A DNA stretch of 64,000 nt from Paraburkholderia phenazinium (GTDB taxonomy: Bacteria; Pseudomonadota; Gammaproteobacteria; Burkholderiales; Burkholderiaceae), in the NCBI RefSeq assembly GCF_900142845.1, contig NZ_FSRU01000002.1, positions 62,001 through 126,000 of the forward strand, in the 5' to 3' direction. Under the pieces are notes generated by a model. That model was given only the letters and a program-made list of their open reading frames with translations. It did not search any database and was not told the DNA's origin. The first letter of the stretch is position 1. Every line of letters begins with the position of its first letter. The position numbers and the translations under genes are program-made. Positions 63,890 through 64,000 of the stretch are shown here, one piece after another.

Positions 63890-64000
63890 ATGAACCGCAT
63901 TGAACTGGATGCTCGTCTCGCAGAACTTGGCATCGAACTGCAACCGCCGAAGGCGGCGATCGCCAACTACGTACCCACCGTTCTGGCAGGTGGCTTTTTG
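63890..64000 (+). CDS. RidA/YjgF-family protein, 3' end cut by window edge
   Basis: Only the first 37 codons are seen, from ATG 63890 behind a strong TTAAGGAG. They read MNRIELDARLAELGIELQPP and then ANYVPTVLAGGFL, the start of the longer RidA-like branch (YjgF/Rid2-type). Such proteins hydrolyse reactive enamine/imine intermediates of amino-acid metabolism. It probably forms an operon with the AlaX-type gene. Confidence 0.75.
   Translation, partial: MNRIELDARLAELGIELQPPKAAIANYVPTVLAGGFL

Overview
The window is high-GC, densely coded DNA from a member of the Burkholderiales, most likely Paraburkholderia, Caballeronia or Burkholderia. The gene style supports this: many LysR, XRE and AraC regulators, MHS and DHA2 transporters, and a double-length UvrA. 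The genus is an inference. No rRNA, tRNA or CRISPR was seen. Most of the window reads as chromosomal accessory and metabolic islands.

Layout. (1) 1-5.8 kb: a cut-off PstS-like binding protein behind an MFS gene, a DHA2-type MFS pump and a Tat-like exported amidase, all on the minus strand. (2) 6.0-7.7 kb: a ygiC-ygiB pair (ATP-grasp enzyme plus DUF1190 lipoprotein). (3) 7.7-14.1 kb, minus strand: a type I secretion island with a small membrane protein, an unusual 597-aa non-RTX substrate, a HlyB-like ABC exporter, a HlyD adaptor and a TolC gene cut to its N-terminal part. A 12-bp perfect hairpin lies between substrate and exporter. (4) 14.5-20.8 kb: LysR + MHS transporter + amidohydrolase, then a divergent EamA/LysR pair and a PPC-domain protein. 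(5) 20.8-28.6 kb, minus strand: a LacI-controlled catabolic locus with a sugar-type ABC transporter, phosphotriesterase-like enzyme, glutamine-amidotransferase-like protein, PfkB kinase and BtpA protein. Identical 12-bp palindromes lie in both promoter regions. (6) 28.7-34.8 kb: two MmyB-type XRE regulators, oxidoreductases, an AhpD-like protein, an SDR and an SSB-like protein. (7) 34.8-41.2 kb: a 48-aa lipoprotein missed by ORF length cutoffs, and a 1984-aa fused UvrA behind a near-consensus LexA box. (8) 41.7-58.5 kb: XRE-cupin regulator, TonB-dependent receptor, YejABEF-type peptide importer, two TldD/TldE-type proteases, two tandem GNATs and an RND pump. (9) 59.0-64.0 kb: an IS21-like end remnant, then quinone oxidoreductase, EamA exporter, AraC regulator, AlaX-type editing protein and a cut-off RidA-like gene. 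A 17-bp exact repeat sits upstream of both the first and the AlaX gene.

How the genes work together. Block 8 looks like one peptide-handling module: entry across the outer membrane (TonB receptor), across the inner membrane (Yej), cleavage (TldD/E), N-acetylation (GNATs) and expulsion (RND). Block 5 looks like uptake and breakdown of an unidentified sugar- or lactone-like compound. Block 9 looks like an amino-acid or analogue export and detoxification set. Block 3 exports one dedicated protein but seems to have lost its own outer-membrane channel. These module functions are inferences from gene content and spacing.
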